Shown: positions 8,686 to 17,851, counted from the stretch's first letter. The stretch: 36,361 nucleotides of DNA from Pseudomonas viridiflava (GCF_900585905.1 NZ_UTVH01000050.1:1-36361), one strand, 5' to 3'. Program-made: numbers and translations. The notes: a model not told the origin generated them from the letters alone.

Positions 8686-10458
8686 ATGTGCGGATTAGCA
8701 GGTGAACTACGTTTTGATCATCAACCAGCGGATCTTGCCGCGGTTGAGCGAATTACCCATGAGTTGGCCCCTCGCGGGCCGGACGCGTGGGGCTTTCATA
8801 GCCAGGGGCCGGTTGCCCTTGGTCATCGCAGGCTGAAGATCATGGACTTGTCGGACGGCTCTGCGCAGCCGATGATCGACAGTCATCTTGGCCTGTCGAT
8901 GGCGTTTAATGGCGCTATCTATAACTACCCCGAACTGCGTACTGAACTGCTGGGCATGGGCTATCAGTTCCATTCCGACGGTGACACTGAAGTGCTGCTC
9001 AAGGGCTATCACGCCTGGGGTGCGGACTTGTTGCCCAAGCTCAACGGCATGTTTGCATTTGCTATCTGGTCACGGGACAAACAAGAGCTGTTCATCGCCC
9101 GCGACCGTCTCGGCGTGAAGCCGCTGTACCTGTCTCACACCGACAAGCGCCTGCGCTTTGCATCGTCTCTGCCTGCGCTGCTCAAGGGTGGCGACATCAG
9201 CGGCATGCTTGACCCGGTCGCGCTCAATCATTACCTGAACTTCCATGCCGTGGTGCCTGCACCACGCACACTCCTGGCCGGCGTGGAAAAACTGCCGCCG
9301 GCCAGCTGGATGCGCATCGATGCAGCTGGCCAGGTCGAGCAAAAAGTCTGGTGGCGCCTGCCCTACGGCCCCCATGCCGACGAAGCAAACCTCACGCTTG
9401 AAGACTGGCGCGACCGCGTGCTCGACAGCACTCGTGAAGCCGTGGCGATTCGTCAACGTGCGGCGGTGGATGTCGGCGTGCTGCTCTCGGGTGGTGTCGA
9501 CTCCAGCATGCTCGTCGGGCTGTTGCGTGAGGTGGGCGTCAAGGACCTGTCGACGTTCTCCATCGGCTTTGAAGATGCGGGCGGCGAACGCGGCGACGAG
9601 TTCCAGTATTCCGACCTGATTGCCAAGCATTACGGCACCCAGCATCACCAGTTGCGCATTCAGGAACACGAGATCATCGACCAGTTGCCTGCGGCCTTCC
9701 GGGCCATGAGCGAACCGATGGTCAGCCACGACTGCATCGCGTTCTACCTGTTGTCGCGTGAAGTGGCCAAGCACTGCAAAGTCGTACAAAGCGGCCAGGG
9801 TGCGGATGAGTTGTTCGCCGGCTACCACTGGTATCCGCAGGTGGATGGTGCAGCGGACCCTGTGGCCGCTTACCGCGATGCATTCGTTGACCGCAGTTAC
9901 GACGAGTACGCCGCCACCGTGCAGCCCAAGTGGCTGACCGCCAATGACGCGGCGGGCGACTTCGTTCGCGATCACTTCGCCCAGCCCGGCGCCGACGCTG
10001 CCGTCGACAAAGCGCTGCGTCTGGACAGCACCGTGATGCTGGTGGACGACCCGGTCAAACGTGTCGACAACATGACCATGGCCTGGGGCCTGGAAGCGCG
10101 CACGCCGTTCCTGGACTATCGCCTGGTGGAGCTGTCGGCGCGCATCCCTGGCAAATTCAAGCTCCCTGATGGCGGCAAACAGGTGCTCAAAGAGGCCGCC
10201 CGCCTGGTGATTCCGTCTGAAGTGATTGACCGCAAGAAGGGTTACTTCCCGGTGCCGGGCCTCAAGCATCTTGAAGGTGCCACGCTGGGCTGGGTGCGTG
10301 ATCTGCTGGTTGACCCGAGCCAGGACCGCGGCCTGTTCAATCCGGCCATGATCGACAAGCTGCTGACGGATCCGCAAGGTCAGTTGACACCCCTGCGCGG
10401 TTCCAAGTTGTGGCAACTGGCGGCGCTGAACCTGTGGCTCAGCGAACAAGGACTCTGA
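8686..10458 (+). CDS. asnO: N-acetylglutaminylglutamine amidotransferase (asparagine-synthetase-like)
   Basis: A 590-residue class II glutamine amidotransferase of the AsnB family. After Met removal, Cys2 of MCGLAGE is the N-terminal nucleophile of the glutaminase domain (about 1-215). The C-terminal synthetase domain has the pyrophosphatase loop LSGGVDSS near 266-274. In the characterised pathway it amidates N-acetylglutaminylglutamine to the osmolyte NAGGN. The assignment over ordinary asparagine synthetase rests on the two partner genes directly downstream, a GNAT/ATP-grasp synthetase and an M42 peptidase, which form the known NAGGN gene trio. The synthetase gene follows with a three-base gap. 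Expression is expected to be osmotically induced, but I cannot identify the promoter with confidence. Confidence 0.92.
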   Translation: MCGLAGELRFDHQPADLAAVERITHELAPRGPDAWGFHSQGPVALGHRRLKIMDLSDGSAQPMIDSHLGLSMAFNGAIYNYPELRTELLGMGYQFHSDGDTEVLLKGYHAWGADLLPKLNGMFAFAIWSRDKQELFIARDRLGVKPLYLSHTDKRLRFASSLPALLKGGDISGMLDPVALNHYLNFHAVVPAPRTLLAGVEKLPPASWMRIDAAGQVEQKVWWRLPYGPHADEANLTLEDWRDRVLDSTREAVAIRQRAAVDVGVLLSGGVDSSMLVGLLREVGVKDLSTFSIGFEDAGGERGDEFQYSDLIAKHYGTQHHQLRIQEHEIIDQLPAAFRAMSEPMVSHDCIAFYLLSREVAKHCKVVQSGQGADELFAGYHWYPQVDGAADPVAAYRDAFVDRSYDEYAATVQPKWLTANDAAGDFVRDHFAQPGADAAVDKALRLDSTVMLVDDPVKRVDNMTMAWGLEARTPFLDYRLVELSARIPGKFKLPDGGKQVLKEAARLVIPSEVIDRKKGYFPVPGLKHLEGATLGWVRDLLVDPSQDRGLFNPAMIDKLLTDPQGQLTPLRGSKLWQLAALNLWLSEQGL

Positions 10459-10461
10459 TCG

Positions 10462-12210
10462 ATGAAACAGCATCCAACGGCGTATGGCCAACGCTTGCTG
10501 CGCGGTCAGTCGCCGTCCTATGAGCGGTTGCAGGCGCGTCTGGCCGAAGATGGCAGCAGCGTCGATGCGCAGCCGCTGGCGCTGCATTGCGGCTGGGGTC
10601 GACTGTTGATCGGCCACACCTACCCGGACCCTGCGGCGCTGGCTCAGGAACTGCTCAACGAAAAGCCTGGCGAACGCGACATCGCGTTGTATGTCGCTGC
10701 GCCGCAGCAGGTGCTGGCGCAATCGCCGCAGCAACTGTTTCTGGATCCATCAGACACGCTGCGCCTCTGGTTCAGCGACTACCGTCCGGCGCAGCGGGTA
10801 TTTCGCGGCTTCCGCATCCGACGCGCGCAGAACAGTGCCGATTGGCAGGCGATCAACAACCTCTACATCGCGCGCGGCATGTTGCCCATCGACCCGGCCT
10901 TGCTGACCCCGCGTCATCAGGGCGGGCCGGTTTACTGGCTGGCCGAGGACGAACGCAGCCACGCAATCATCGGCAGCGTCATGGGTCTGAACCACAAGAA
11001 GGCGTTCAATGACCCTGAGCACGGCAGCAGCCTGTGGTGCCTGGCAGTGGATCCACACTGCACACGGCCAGGCGTCGGCGAGGTGCTGGTGCGCCATCTG
11101 ATCGAGCACTTCATGAGCCGTGGCTTGAGCTATCTGGACCTGTCGGTGTTGCATGACAACCATCAGGCCAAGGCGCTATATACCAAGCTGGGCTTCCGTA
11201 ATCTGCCGACCTTCGCGATCAAGCGCAAAAACGGTATCAACGAGGTGCTGTTTCTCGGCCCCGGACCGCAGGCGGACTTCAATCCCTACGCAAGAATCAT
11301 CGTCGAGGAAGCGCACCGACGTGGCATTGAAGTACAGGTCGATGATGCTCAAGCCGGGCTGTTCACCCTCGCCTACGGCGGTCGGCGCATCCGCTGCCGC
11401 GAGTCGTTGAGCGACCTGACCAGCGCCGTGAGCATGACCTTGTGTCAGGACAAGAGCCTGACCCACAGGGCGCTCAAGGCAGCAGGTCTGCAATTGCCAG
11501 CGCAACAGCGCGCAGGCAGCGACGAAGACAACCAGGCCTTTCTGCAGGCGCACGGCCGCGTCGTGGTCAAGCCGCTGGACGGCGAGCAGGGCCAGGGCGT
11601 GGCCGTGGACCTGCGCAGCGAAGATGAGATGAATGATGCCATCGAGCGTGCGAAGCAGTTCGACAGCCGGGTCATTCTGGAAAGCTTTCACGAGGGCCTG
11701 GACCTGCGCATCATCGTTATCGGCTTCAACGTGGTGGCTGCGGCCATCCGCCGCCCGGCCGAAGTGGTGGGCGATGGTCGGCACAGCGTTGGGCAACTGA
11801 TCGAAGCGCAGAGCCGACGCCGCTCGGCGGCTACCAGTGGCGAGAGCAAGATCCCGCTGGACGACGAAACCCGGCGCACCGTGCGTGATGCTGGCTACGA
11901 CTACGACAGCATTCTGCCGATGGACGAACGTCTGGCGGTGCGCCGCACGGCCAATCTGCACACTGGCGGATGCCTGGAGGATGTCACTGCGATTCTGCAC
12001 CCTGTGCTTGTCGACGCTGCCGTTCGCGCTGCCCGCGCGCTGGATATTCCGGTGGTCGGTCTGGACCTGATGGTGCCTGCGGCTGATCGGCCGGACTACG
12101 TGTTCATTGAAGCCAACGAGCGTGCAGGGCTTGCCAATCATGAGCCGCAGCCGACCGCCGAGCGTTTTGTCGACTTGCTTTTCCCCCATAGCCTGCCTGC
12201 CCACGGCTGA
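10462..12210 (+). CDS. ngg: N-acetylglutaminylglutamine synthetase (GNAT + ATP-grasp fusion)
   Basis: A 582-residue cytoplasmic enzyme, also called Ngs, that makes the dipeptide N-acetylglutaminylglutamine. A GNAT acetyltransferase region (about 115-260) contains the acetyl-CoA-binding stretch LAVDPHCTRPGVGEVLV and the terminal ALYTKLGF motif. An ATP-grasp region (about 325-580) follows, resembling glutathione/cyanophycin synthetase ligases, with VVKPLDGEQGQGV as the glycine-rich ATP loop and FIEANERAGL near the end for metal binding. The acetylating and ligating activities are thus in one chain. It lies three bases after the amidotransferase gene and is followed by a hairpin and the M42 peptidase gene. 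Full length for the family. Confidence 0.92.
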   Translation: MKQHPTAYGQRLLRGQSPSYERLQARLAEDGSSVDAQPLALHCGWGRLLIGHTYPDPAALAQELLNEKPGERDIALYVAAPQQVLAQSPQQLFLDPSDTLRLWFSDYRPAQRVFRGFRIRRAQNSADWQAINNLYIARGMLPIDPALLTPRHQGGPVYWLAEDERSHAIIGSVMGLNHKKAFNDPEHGSSLWCLAVDPHCTRPGVGEVLVRHLIEHFMSRGLSYLDLSVLHDNHQAKALYTKLGFRNLPTFAIKRKNGINEVLFLGPGPQADFNPYARIIVEEAHRRGIEVQVDDAQAGLFTLAYGGRRIRCRESLSDLTSAVSMTLCQDKSLTHRALKAAGLQLPAQQRAGSDEDNQAFLQAHGRVVVKPLDGEQGQGVAVDLRSEDEMNDAIERAKQFDSRVILESFHEGLDLRIIVIGFNVVAAAIRRPAEVVGDGRHSVGQLIEAQSRRRSAATSGESKIPLDDETRRTVRDAGYDYDSILPMDERLAVRRTANLHTGGCLEDVTAILHPVLVDAAVRAARALDIPVVGLDLMVPAADRPDYVFIEANERAGLANHEPQPTAERFVDLLFPHSLPAHG

Positions 12211-12217
12211 ATTCTTC

Positions 12218-12257
12218 GCGGTCTGTTGTCGCGGTGCAGCACCGTGCAACAGACCGC
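12218..12257 (+). other. intercistronic hairpin in the NAGGN operon
   Basis: An 11-bp perfect stem GCGGTCTGTTG (12218-12228) / CAACAGACCGC (12247-12257) is topped by a second perfect stem CGGTG-CAG-CACCG (12232-12244). No T-run follows, so a simple intrinsic terminator is unlikely. The position between the synthetase stop and the peptidase Shine-Dalgarno suggests mRNA stabilisation or partial attenuation, giving different levels of biosynthetic and peptidase products. Confidence 0.6.
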
Positions 12258-12318
12258 CCAGCTCACGGACTGGCCCCAATCCAGGGCCGACCGTAGCCTT
12301 TGTCTTTCAGGAGTACCC

Positions 12319-13521
12319 ATGACCACTGCAAAACAAACACCCGAACCGGATCTGGATTACCTGCAGAAAGTGCTGCTGGAAATGCTCGCGATCCCGAGCC
12401 CGACCGGCTTTACCGACACCATCGTGCGCTATGTGGCCGAGCGTCTTGAGGAGCTGGGCATCCCCTTCGAACTGACCCGTCGCGGGACCATCCGCGCCAC
12501 GTTGAAGGGCCGCCAGAGCAGCCCGGACCGGGCCGTTTCCGCGCACCTGGACACCATTGGCGCCGCCGTACGCGAGGTCAAGGACAATGGCCGTCTGGCC
12601 CTGGCGCCGGTGGGCCACTGGTCAAGCCGCTTTGCCGAAGGCAGCCGGGTCAGCGTCTTTACCGATCGCGGCGTGATTCGCGGCAGCGTCCTGCCATTGA
12701 TGGCGTCCGGGCATGCGTTCAACACAGCCGTGGATGAAATGCCTATCAGTTGGGACCACGTCGAATTACGTCTGGATGCCTACAGCACCACCAAAGCCGA
12801 TTGTGAATCCCTGGGCGTCGGCATCGGCGATTTCGTCGCCTTTGACCCGCTGCCGGAATTCACCGAAAGCGGCCACATCAGTGCCCGCCATCTGGACGAC
12901 AAGGCTGGCGTTGCCGCCCTGCTGGCCGCGCTTAAGGCCATCGTCGAAAGCGGGATAGAACCGCAGATCGACTGCCATCCACTGTTCACCATCACCGAAG
13001 AAACCGGCACCGGCGCAGCCGGGGTGTTGCCGTGGGACGTCAGCGAGTTCGTCGGCATCGACATCGCTCCGGTCGCACCCGGCCAGCATTCCAGTGAACA
13101 CGCGGTAAGCGTTGCGATGCAGGACTCTGGCGGCCCCTACGATTATCATCTGTCACGTCATCTGCTGCGCCTGGGCGCCGAGAACGATCTGCCGGTGCGT
13201 CGCGACATGTTTCGCTACTACTTCAGCGACGCTCATTCGGCAGTCACGTCCGGCCACGATATCCGCACCGCGCTGCTGGCCTTTGGCTGTGACGCCACCC
13301 ACGGCTACGAGCGCACCCACATTGACAGCCTCGCCGCGCTGAGCCGACTGCTGGGCGCCTACATGCTCAGCCCTCCGGTATTCGCCAGCGACGCACAGCC
13401 GGCGCAAAGCTCGCTGGAGCGCTTCAGCCACCAGATCGAACACGACGCGCAGATGGAGTCCGACACCCGGGTTCCACCGGTGGACAGCCTGGTGGGGCAG
13501 AACCGCGAAGAGCTGGAGTAG
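12319..13521 (+). CDS. M42-family metallopeptidase of the NAGGN cluster
   Basis: A 400-residue cytoplasmic aminopeptidase-like protein. The ATG at 12319 is preceded by CAGGAG at 12308-12313; an upstream in-frame ATG at 12226 would run through the hairpin and has no ribosome-binding site. Dinuclear metal ligands of the M42 fold are visible: H76 and D78 in AHLDT, D193/D194 in HLDDKAG, the catalytic and ligand pair E227/E228 in TEETGTG, D248 in GIDIAP, and a late histidine in DAHSAVTSG. The family member linked to NAGGN genes is thought to hydrolyse or recycle the osmolyte or its precursors, but that role is inferred from gene context. Confidence 0.9.
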   Translation: MTTAKQTPEPDLDYLQKVLLEMLAIPSPTGFTDTIVRYVAERLEELGIPFELTRRGTIRATLKGRQSSPDRAVSAHLDTIGAAVREVKDNGRLALAPVGHWSSRFAEGSRVSVFTDRGVIRGSVLPLMASGHAFNTAVDEMPISWDHVELRLDAYSTTKADCESLGVGIGDFVAFDPLPEFTESGHISARHLDDKAGVAALLAALKAIVESGIEPQIDCHPLFTITEETGTGAAGVLPWDVSEFVGIDIAPVAPGQHSSEHAVSVAMQDSGGPYDYHLSRHLLRLGAENDLPVRRDMFRYYFSDAHSAVTSGHDIRTALLAFGCDATHGYERTHIDSLAALSRLLGAYMLSPPVFASDAQPAQSSLERFSHQIEHDAQMESDTRVPPVDSLVGQNREELE

Positions 13522-13530
13522 GTGTGCAGC

Positions 13531-13564
13531 GGCAACGGGTTGGCGACGATGCCGACCCGTTGCC
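13531..13564 (+). terminator. hairpin after the NAGGN operon
   Basis: Ten-base perfect inverted repeat GGCAACGGGT (13531-13540) / ACCCGTTGCC (13555-13564) with additional GGC/GCC pairing inside. It begins ten bases after the peptidase stop codon. The lack of a T-tract leaves open termination or 3'-end protection. Confidence 0.5.
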
Positions 13565-13665
13565 TGCGCAGCTGCCACCACACTGTGCAGGCAGACCAAG
13601 CGATTTATTCCCTTTTCTTTTCAGACGCTGGCTCTATCATCGCAGCGACCTGATGCGAGAACGCC

Positions 13666-13893
13666 ATGCTGATCCCCTACGACCAACTTGAAACTGACAC
13701 CCTGACTCGCCTGATCGAAGATTTCGTCAGCCGCGACGGCACCGACAACGGCGACGACACCCCGCTGCAGACCCGCGTTTTGCGGGTACGGCAGGCCCTG
13801 GGCAAGGGCCAGGCGGTGATTTTTTTTGACCTGGAAAGCCAGCAGTGTCAGCTCATGCTCAAGCATGAGGTGCCGAAAGAGTTTTTCGAATGA
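13666..13893 (+). CDS. YheU-family (UPF0270) small protein
   Basis: A 75-residue acidic protein that matches the YheU pattern. It opens with MLIPYDQLETDTLTRLIEDF, followed by a REGTD-like segment (SRDGTDNGD) and a helical stretch ending in GQAVIFFD. Function of the family is unknown. No signal peptide or membrane segment. It converges on the csrA paralogue with only 15 bases between the stop codons, so their transcripts probably overlap at the 3' ends. The only in-frame ATG near the conserved start is at 13666, preceded by GAGAACGCC. Confidence 0.85.
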   Translation: MLIPYDQLETDTLTRLIEDFVSRDGTDNGDDTPLQTRVLRVRQALGKGQAVIFFDLESQQCQLMLKHEVPKEFFE

Positions 13894-13908
13894 TTCACCG
13901 GGCGGATT

Positions 13909-14124
13909 TCAACGGCGCTCTGTTTTAACGTTCGCCGCTGGCGACGCTGCCTTTCGCGGCTGGTTGTCGGCTATGCGCCTGTACACTTCGGCCCGATGAA
14001 TCTTGATATGTTCCGGTGCGTCGATACCCAGGCGCACCTGATTGCCGCTGATGGCAAGCACCTTGATGCAGACCTCTTCACCTACCGAAATGGCTTCACC
14101 CGCTTCCCTTGTCAATACCAGCAT
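13909..14124 (-). CDS. csrA: CsrA/RsmA-family RNA-binding translational regulator
   Basis: A 71-residue protein with the CsrA fold. MLVLTREAGE at the N-terminus carries L4 and R6, the GNQVRLGIDAP segment forms the middle strands, and IHRAEVYRRI contains R44, the key RNA-binding arginine. These proteins bind GGA motifs in mRNA leaders and are titrated by RsmX/Y/Z-type small RNAs. The sequence departs from typical RsmA and RsmE (more Cys/Ile/Ala in the core, and a basic extension of about ten residues), so it looks like an additional paralogue. The start at 14124 follows GAGGGA on the minus strand; longer upstream forms are not family-like. Whether it is active is not visible. Confidence 0.92.
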   Translation of the reverse strand: MLVLTREAGEAISVGEEVCIKVLAISGNQVRLGIDAPEHIKIHRAEVYRRIADNQPRKAASPAANVKTERR

Positions 14125-14272
14125 CTTGCTTCCCTCGTCATGTTCGATAGGGGCAGAGTGCATGGCGTGACGGCAAGCTTCAATTACCTGAAGCAAAATC
14201 AGTAATGCCCTGCAACGCCTTCGGACATGCCTGAAAGAAAGGTCTTACATCTCAAAGAATTGGCAGGAGATT

Positions 14273-14605
14273 TCATTGCGAGGTCCAGCGCGGGCCGAAC
14301 AGGATGATGCTTGCCCCCACCACACAAAGCGCTGCTCCCAGCCAGTCTGACGTCAGTGGCCGGGAGCGCTCGATCAGCCCCAACCAGGCGATCGATGCCA
14401 CGATGTAGATGCCGCCATACGCAGCATAGGCGCGCCCCGCGTAAACAGCCTCGACCCGCGTCAGCAACAGTGCGAACAGCGTCAGACTGACCAGCGCGGG
14501 AATCACCCACAACGCACTTTTGCCTTGCCGCAGCCACATCCAGAAGGCATAGCAGCCAGCAATCTCGAACAGCGCAGCGAGCAAAAACCACAAATAATTA
14601 AGCAC
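14273..14605 (-). CDS. YnfA-family (UPF0060) inner-membrane protein
   Basis: A 110-residue protein with four predicted membrane helices (about 3-22, 30-49, 60-79 and 86-105). It carries the family's conserved features: [13 protein letters not shown] near the start, [12 protein letters not shown] in the middle and [12 protein letters not shown] near the end. The architecture resembles small multidrug-resistance transporters, but the physiological role of YnfA proteins is not firmly known. Translation appears to start at a GTG (14605). It lies upstream of csrA on the same strand with 148 bases between them. Confidence 0.9.
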   Translation of the reverse strand: MLNYLWFLLAALFEIAGCYAFWMWLRQGKSALWVIPALVSLTLFALLLTRVEAVYAGRAYAAYGGIYIVASIAWLGLIERSRPLTSDWLGAALCVVGASIILFGPRWTSQ

Positions 14606-14699
14606 GACAGGTTCTCTTCAGGGGGGCTTGTGGGTGCGCAACCCTAACAGAATATGCCCCTTGCCCGCAGGCCGCTCAAGGCGCCGGTTGCAGGCCCGG

Positions 14700-15515
14700 T
14701 CAGTCTCGACCCTGACGAGCCTTGGCGCGCATTTTCTCGCACATGGTTGCCATTTCGTCGTACAGCGCCTGAGGGTGTTTCTGCTTCAGCTCCCAGGCCA
14801 TACGGCCTTGCTCATGGGGCAGAATCATGAAATCGCCTGCAGACACTTTGTCGAAGATATAGCTGGCGATGTCAGACGCACTGATCGGCGAGCTTTCCAG
14901 CAGCTTGCCGACCTGAGCCTTCATTGCGGGCGTAGGGCCTCGGAAGGAATCAAGCAGGTTGGTCTGGAAGAACGAAGGGCACACCACGTGCACATCGACG
15001 TGCAACTGGCGCAGCTCAATCAGCAGGCTTTCCGACAACGCCACCACGCCTGCTTTCGCGACGTTGTAATTACTCATGGCCGGCCCCTGCATCAACGCAG
15101 CCATCGAGGCGATATTAATGATCGTGCCTTTACTCGCTTCCAGCAGCGGCAAAAAGGCCTTGCAGCCTTTGACGACTCCCATCAGGTTGATTGCGATCTG
15201 CCAGTCCCAATCCTCCAGAGACAGCTCATTGAAGAAACCACCGGAGGCAACGCCAGCATTGTTGACGATGACATCGATACCGCCGAGCCTTTCCTCGCAA
15301 GCCTGGGCCAATGCCGTCAGCTGGCTGTAGTCGCGCACATCGCAGCGTTGGGTGAAGCCGTCGCCGCCGGCTTCGCGCACCAGCCCGAGGGTTTCCTGCA
15401 AACCTGCGTCATTGACGTCGGACAAGGCCAGCCGCCAACCCTCACGCGCCCAGCGAACAGCGATTTCGCGGCCCAGTCCAGAACCTGCGCCGGTGATCAT
15501 GATGCGATTTTGCAT
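14700..15515 (-). CDS. short-chain dehydrogenase/reductase (SDR)
   Basis: A 271-residue NAD(P)-dependent oxidoreductase with a classical Rossmann fold. The cofactor loop TGAGSGLG is at 8-15, NNAG at 85-88, and the catalytic residues are S137 in NIASMAA and Y150/K154 in YNVAK. Asp33 after the second strand (LSDV) favours NAD(H) over NADP(H), by family rule. The substrate is not predictable. The ATG at 15515 (MQNRIMITGAG) is preceded by AAGG. Extending to an upstream in-frame start at 15656 would add an unrelated 47-residue leader and is rejected. It is separated from ynfA by 94 bases. Confidence 0.9.
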   Translation of the reverse strand: MQNRIMITGAGSGLGREIAVRWAREGWRLALSDVNDAGLQETLGLVREAGGDGFTQRCDVRDYSQLTALAQACEERLGGIDVIVNNAGVASGGFFNELSLEDWDWQIAINLMGVVKGCKAFLPLLEASKGTIINIASMAALMQGPAMSNYNVAKAGVVALSESLLIELRQLHVDVHVVCPSFFQTNLLDSFRGPTPAMKAQVGKLLESSPISASDIASYIFDKVSAGDFMILPHEQGRMAWELKQKHPQALYDEMATMCEKMRAKARQGRD

Positions 15516-15587
15516 AGGGACGCCTTGTTGTTTTTGGGGGGCTGGCCTTGAGTGTAACCACGTCCTCTCGCCCCCTGATCTACCATC

Positions 15588-15704
15588 ATGAGGCTGAATG
15601 ACCAGAGCAAACCCCGGCACTATGAATTTCGCATCAGCGCCAACAACTTTCCGCACTCAAAGTTCAACCGAACCGGGCAAACGGCACTCATTTTCGACAA
15701 CTAA
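15588..15704 (+). CDS. possible 38-residue small ORF, unrecognised
   Basis: An ATG at 15588 opens a frame of 38 codons ending in TAA, in the 345-base gap between the SDR gene and the DUF3309 gene. The predicted peptide is polar (begins MRLNDQSKPRHYEF, ends ALIFDN). There is no good Shine-Dalgarno and a rare AGG is the second codon, so it may equally be a gene remnant or chance. I see no other candidate in this gap apart from the AAGGAAGG ribosome-binding site of the next gene. Confidence 0.2.
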   Translation: MRLNDQSKPRHYEFRISANNFPHSKFNRTGQTALIFDN

Positions 15705-15860
15705 ACTTTATTGGCCGATGAATGGACTTTTTTTAAAGACCGGCAGTCCGATCAGTCAAGCAGCACGCACTTGCCTACCAGGGCTTAGTTCGCACTCGCT
15801 CGATTCAGACCGTACTATCCAAAGAAACTGTTATTCAAGAAACTAAGGAAGGAATTCGTC

Positions 15861-16019
15861 ATGGGCATCGGCACTATTCTGATCATCGTACTTATCCTGC
15901 TGCTGATCGGCGGCCTCCCGGTCTTCCCGCACTCGCGCAGCTGGGGCTACGGTCCGTCGGGCATCATCGGTACCATTCTGGTGATCTTGCTGATTCTGGT
16001 ATTGCTTGGACGGATTTAA
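15861..16019 (+). CDS. DUF3309 small membrane protein
   Basis: A 52-residue protein with two hydrophobic helices (about 2-20 and 33-50) joined by the short conserved segment FPHSRSWGYGPSG, and ending in LLGRI. This pattern is characteristic of the DUF3309 family, whose function is unknown. A strong ribosome-binding site, AAGGAAGG, ends eight bases before the ATG, and a clear rho-independent terminator follows 39 bases after the stop, so it is probably a monocistronic, well-translated gene. Confidence 0.85.
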   Translation: MGIGTILIIVLILLLIGGLPVFPHSRSWGYGPSGIIGTILVILLILVLLGRI

Positions 16020-16058
16020 CCGTTCACTGCGCTCAGCGTAGTCAGTACCGCAGCAACG

Positions 16059-16083
16059 GCCCCGCTTCTTAGCGGGGCTTTTT
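16059..16083 (+). terminator. rho-independent terminator of the DUF3309 gene
   Basis: Perfect 8-bp stem GCCCCGCT-TCTT-AGCGGGGC followed directly by TTTTT. Orientation serves the plus-strand DUF3309 gene. Confidence 0.9.
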
Positions 16084-16147
16084 ATTGCCTGCTTATTATG
16101 TGCCTGATGCCAGATAAGTACGGTGCACGCCTCAACTTGCAGGTATT

Positions 16148-16169
16148 AAAAAAGCAGCCCGAAGGCTGC
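16148..16169 (-). terminator. rho-independent terminator of yjcH-actP
   Basis: On the minus strand, GCAGCC-TTCG-GGCTGC is followed by a T-run (six A bases at 16148-16153 on the plus strand). The cUUCGg tetraloop makes the stem very stable. It lies 23 bases beyond the actP stop codon. Confidence 0.9.
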
Positions 16170-16192
16170 TTCAAGTACAACAGTGGTATGTA

Positions 16193-17851
16193 TCAGTGCG
16201 AACTCGCTCCGCTGGCGCCCAGGCCGGTCTGCGACCGCACGAACTGCGGCATGAACAACGCACGCTCGCCTTCCGCGGCCGCCGACTTGTCGGTGATGGA
16301 GAAGAACCAGATCCCCACGAATGCAATGGCGATGGAGAACAGCGCCGGGTATTCGTACGGGAAGATCGGTTTGGCGTTGTGCAGGATCTGCACCCAGATG
16401 GTCGGGCCCATGATCATCAGCACGACGGCACTGATCAAGCCCATCCAGCCGCCGATCATGGCGCCACGGGTGGTGAGGTTTTTCCAGTACATCGAAAGCA
16501 GCAATACCGGGAAGTTGCAACTTGCCGCGATGGAGAATGCCAGGCCCACCATGAAGGCGATGTTCTGGCTCTCGAAAGCGATACCCAGCAGGATGGCGAC
16601 CACTGCCAGCGCGATGGTGGTCATCTTCGAGACGCGAATTTCGTCCTTCTCGTTGGCCTTGCCAGCCTTGATCACACTGGCATACAGGTCGTGAGACACC
16701 GCCGATGCACCGGCCAGGGTCAGACCGGCGACCACTGCCAGAATGGTGGCGAACGCCACTGCCGAGATGAAGCCCAGGAACAGGCTGCCGCCGACCGCAT
16801 CGGCGAGGTGGACCGCCGCCATGTTGTTGCCGCCCAGCAAGGCACCTGCCGCATCCTTGAACGCCGGATTGGTGCTGACCAGAAGGATCGCGCCGAAACC
16901 GATGATGAACGTCAGGATGTAGAAGTAGCCGATGAAGCCGGTGGCATACAGCACGGATTTACGCGCTTCCTTGGCGTCGCTCACAGTGAAGAAACGCATG
17001 AGGATATGCGGCAGACCTGCGGTGCCGAACATCAGCGCCAGGCCGAGGGAAAACGCCGAAACAGGATCTTTCACCAGCCCGCCGGGGCTCATGATCGCCT
17101 CACCTTTGGGGTGAACTTTGATCGCTTCGGAGAACAGCATGTTGAAGTCGAAGTTGACGTGTTTCATCACCATCAAGGCCATGAACGACGCGCCGGACAA
17201 CAACATCACCGCCTTGATGATCTGTACCCAGGTGGTTGCCAGCATGCCGCCGAACAGTACATAGAGGCACATCAGGATACCGACCAATACCACCGCAACG
17301 GCGTAGTCGAGGCCGAACAGCAACTGGATCAGCTTGCCGGCACCGACCATCTGCGCGATGAGGTAGAACGCCACCACCACCAGCGAGCCACAGGCTGACA
17401 AGGTGCGGATTTCTTTCTGCTTGAGGCGATACGAGGCAACGTCGGCAAAGGTGTATTTACCCAGGTTGCGCAGGCGCTCGGCGATCAGAAACAGAATGAT
17501 CGGCCAACCCACCAAGAAGCCGATGGAGTAAATCAGGCCGTCGTAACCGGAGGTATAAACCAGCGCCGAAATACCCAGAAAGGACGCCGCCGACATATAG
17601 TCACCGGCAATCGCCAGACCGTTCTGAAAGCCCGTGATCTTGCCGCCTGCCGAGTAATAGTCCGCCGCTGTCTTGTTCTTTTTCGACGCCCAGTAAGTGA
17701 TGTAAAGCGTGAAGGCGACAAACACCACGAACATGATGATCGCGGCGATGTTCAAAGGCTGTTTCTGCACCGCGCCGGTCAAGGCGTCTGCTGCCCACAA
17801 TGAAGGCGCGAACGCCGCCAGCCCCAGTGCTGCTGATAGACGCCTGATCAT
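16193..17851 (-). CDS. actP: cation/acetate symporter ActP
   Basis: A 552-residue sodium:solute symporter family protein for uptake of acetate and related short monocarboxylates. An N-terminal signal-like segment (about 1-20) is followed by about 13 hydrophobic helices. Family landmarks include the [31 protein letters not shown] region near 64-94 and [21 protein letters not shown] in the middle. The gene overlaps yjcH by four bases (ATGA), so translation is coupled. In enterobacteria and pseudomonads yjcH-actP lies with or near acetate metabolism genes; here it stands alone. The cluster is probably subject to catabolite repression through the motif at the yjcH start. Confidence 0.95.
   Translation of the reverse strand: MIRRLSAALGLAAFAPSLWAADALTGAVQKQPLNIAAIIMFVVFVAFTLYITYWASKKNKTAADYYSAGGKITGFQNGLAIAGDYMSAASFLGISALVYTSGYDGLIYSIGFLVGWPIILFLIAERLRNLGKYTFADVASYRLKQKEIRTLSACGSLVVVAFYLIAQMVGAGKLIQLLFGLDYAVAVVLVGILMCLYVLFGGMLATTWVQIIKAVMLLSGASFMALMVMKHVNFDFNMLFSEAIKVHPKGEAIMSPGGLVKDPVSAFSLGLALMFGTAGLPHILMRFFTVSDAKEARKSVLYATGFIGYFYILTFIIGFGAILLVSTNPAFKDAAGALLGGNNMAAVHLADAVGGSLFLGFISAVAFATILAVVAGLTLAGASAVSHDLYASVIKAGKANEKDEIRVSKMTTIALAVVAILLGIAFESQNIAFMVGLAFSIAASCNFPVLLLSMYWKNLTTRGAMIGGWMGLISAVVLMIMGPTIWVQILHNAKPIFPYEYPALFSIAIAFVGIWFFSITDKSAAAEGERALFMPQFVRSQTGLGASGASSH

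Noticed and set aside
9070..10734. 554-codon minus-strand frame opposite the amidotransferase gene
   Set aside because: Mirror frame of asnO; low-complexity composition and no family motifs.
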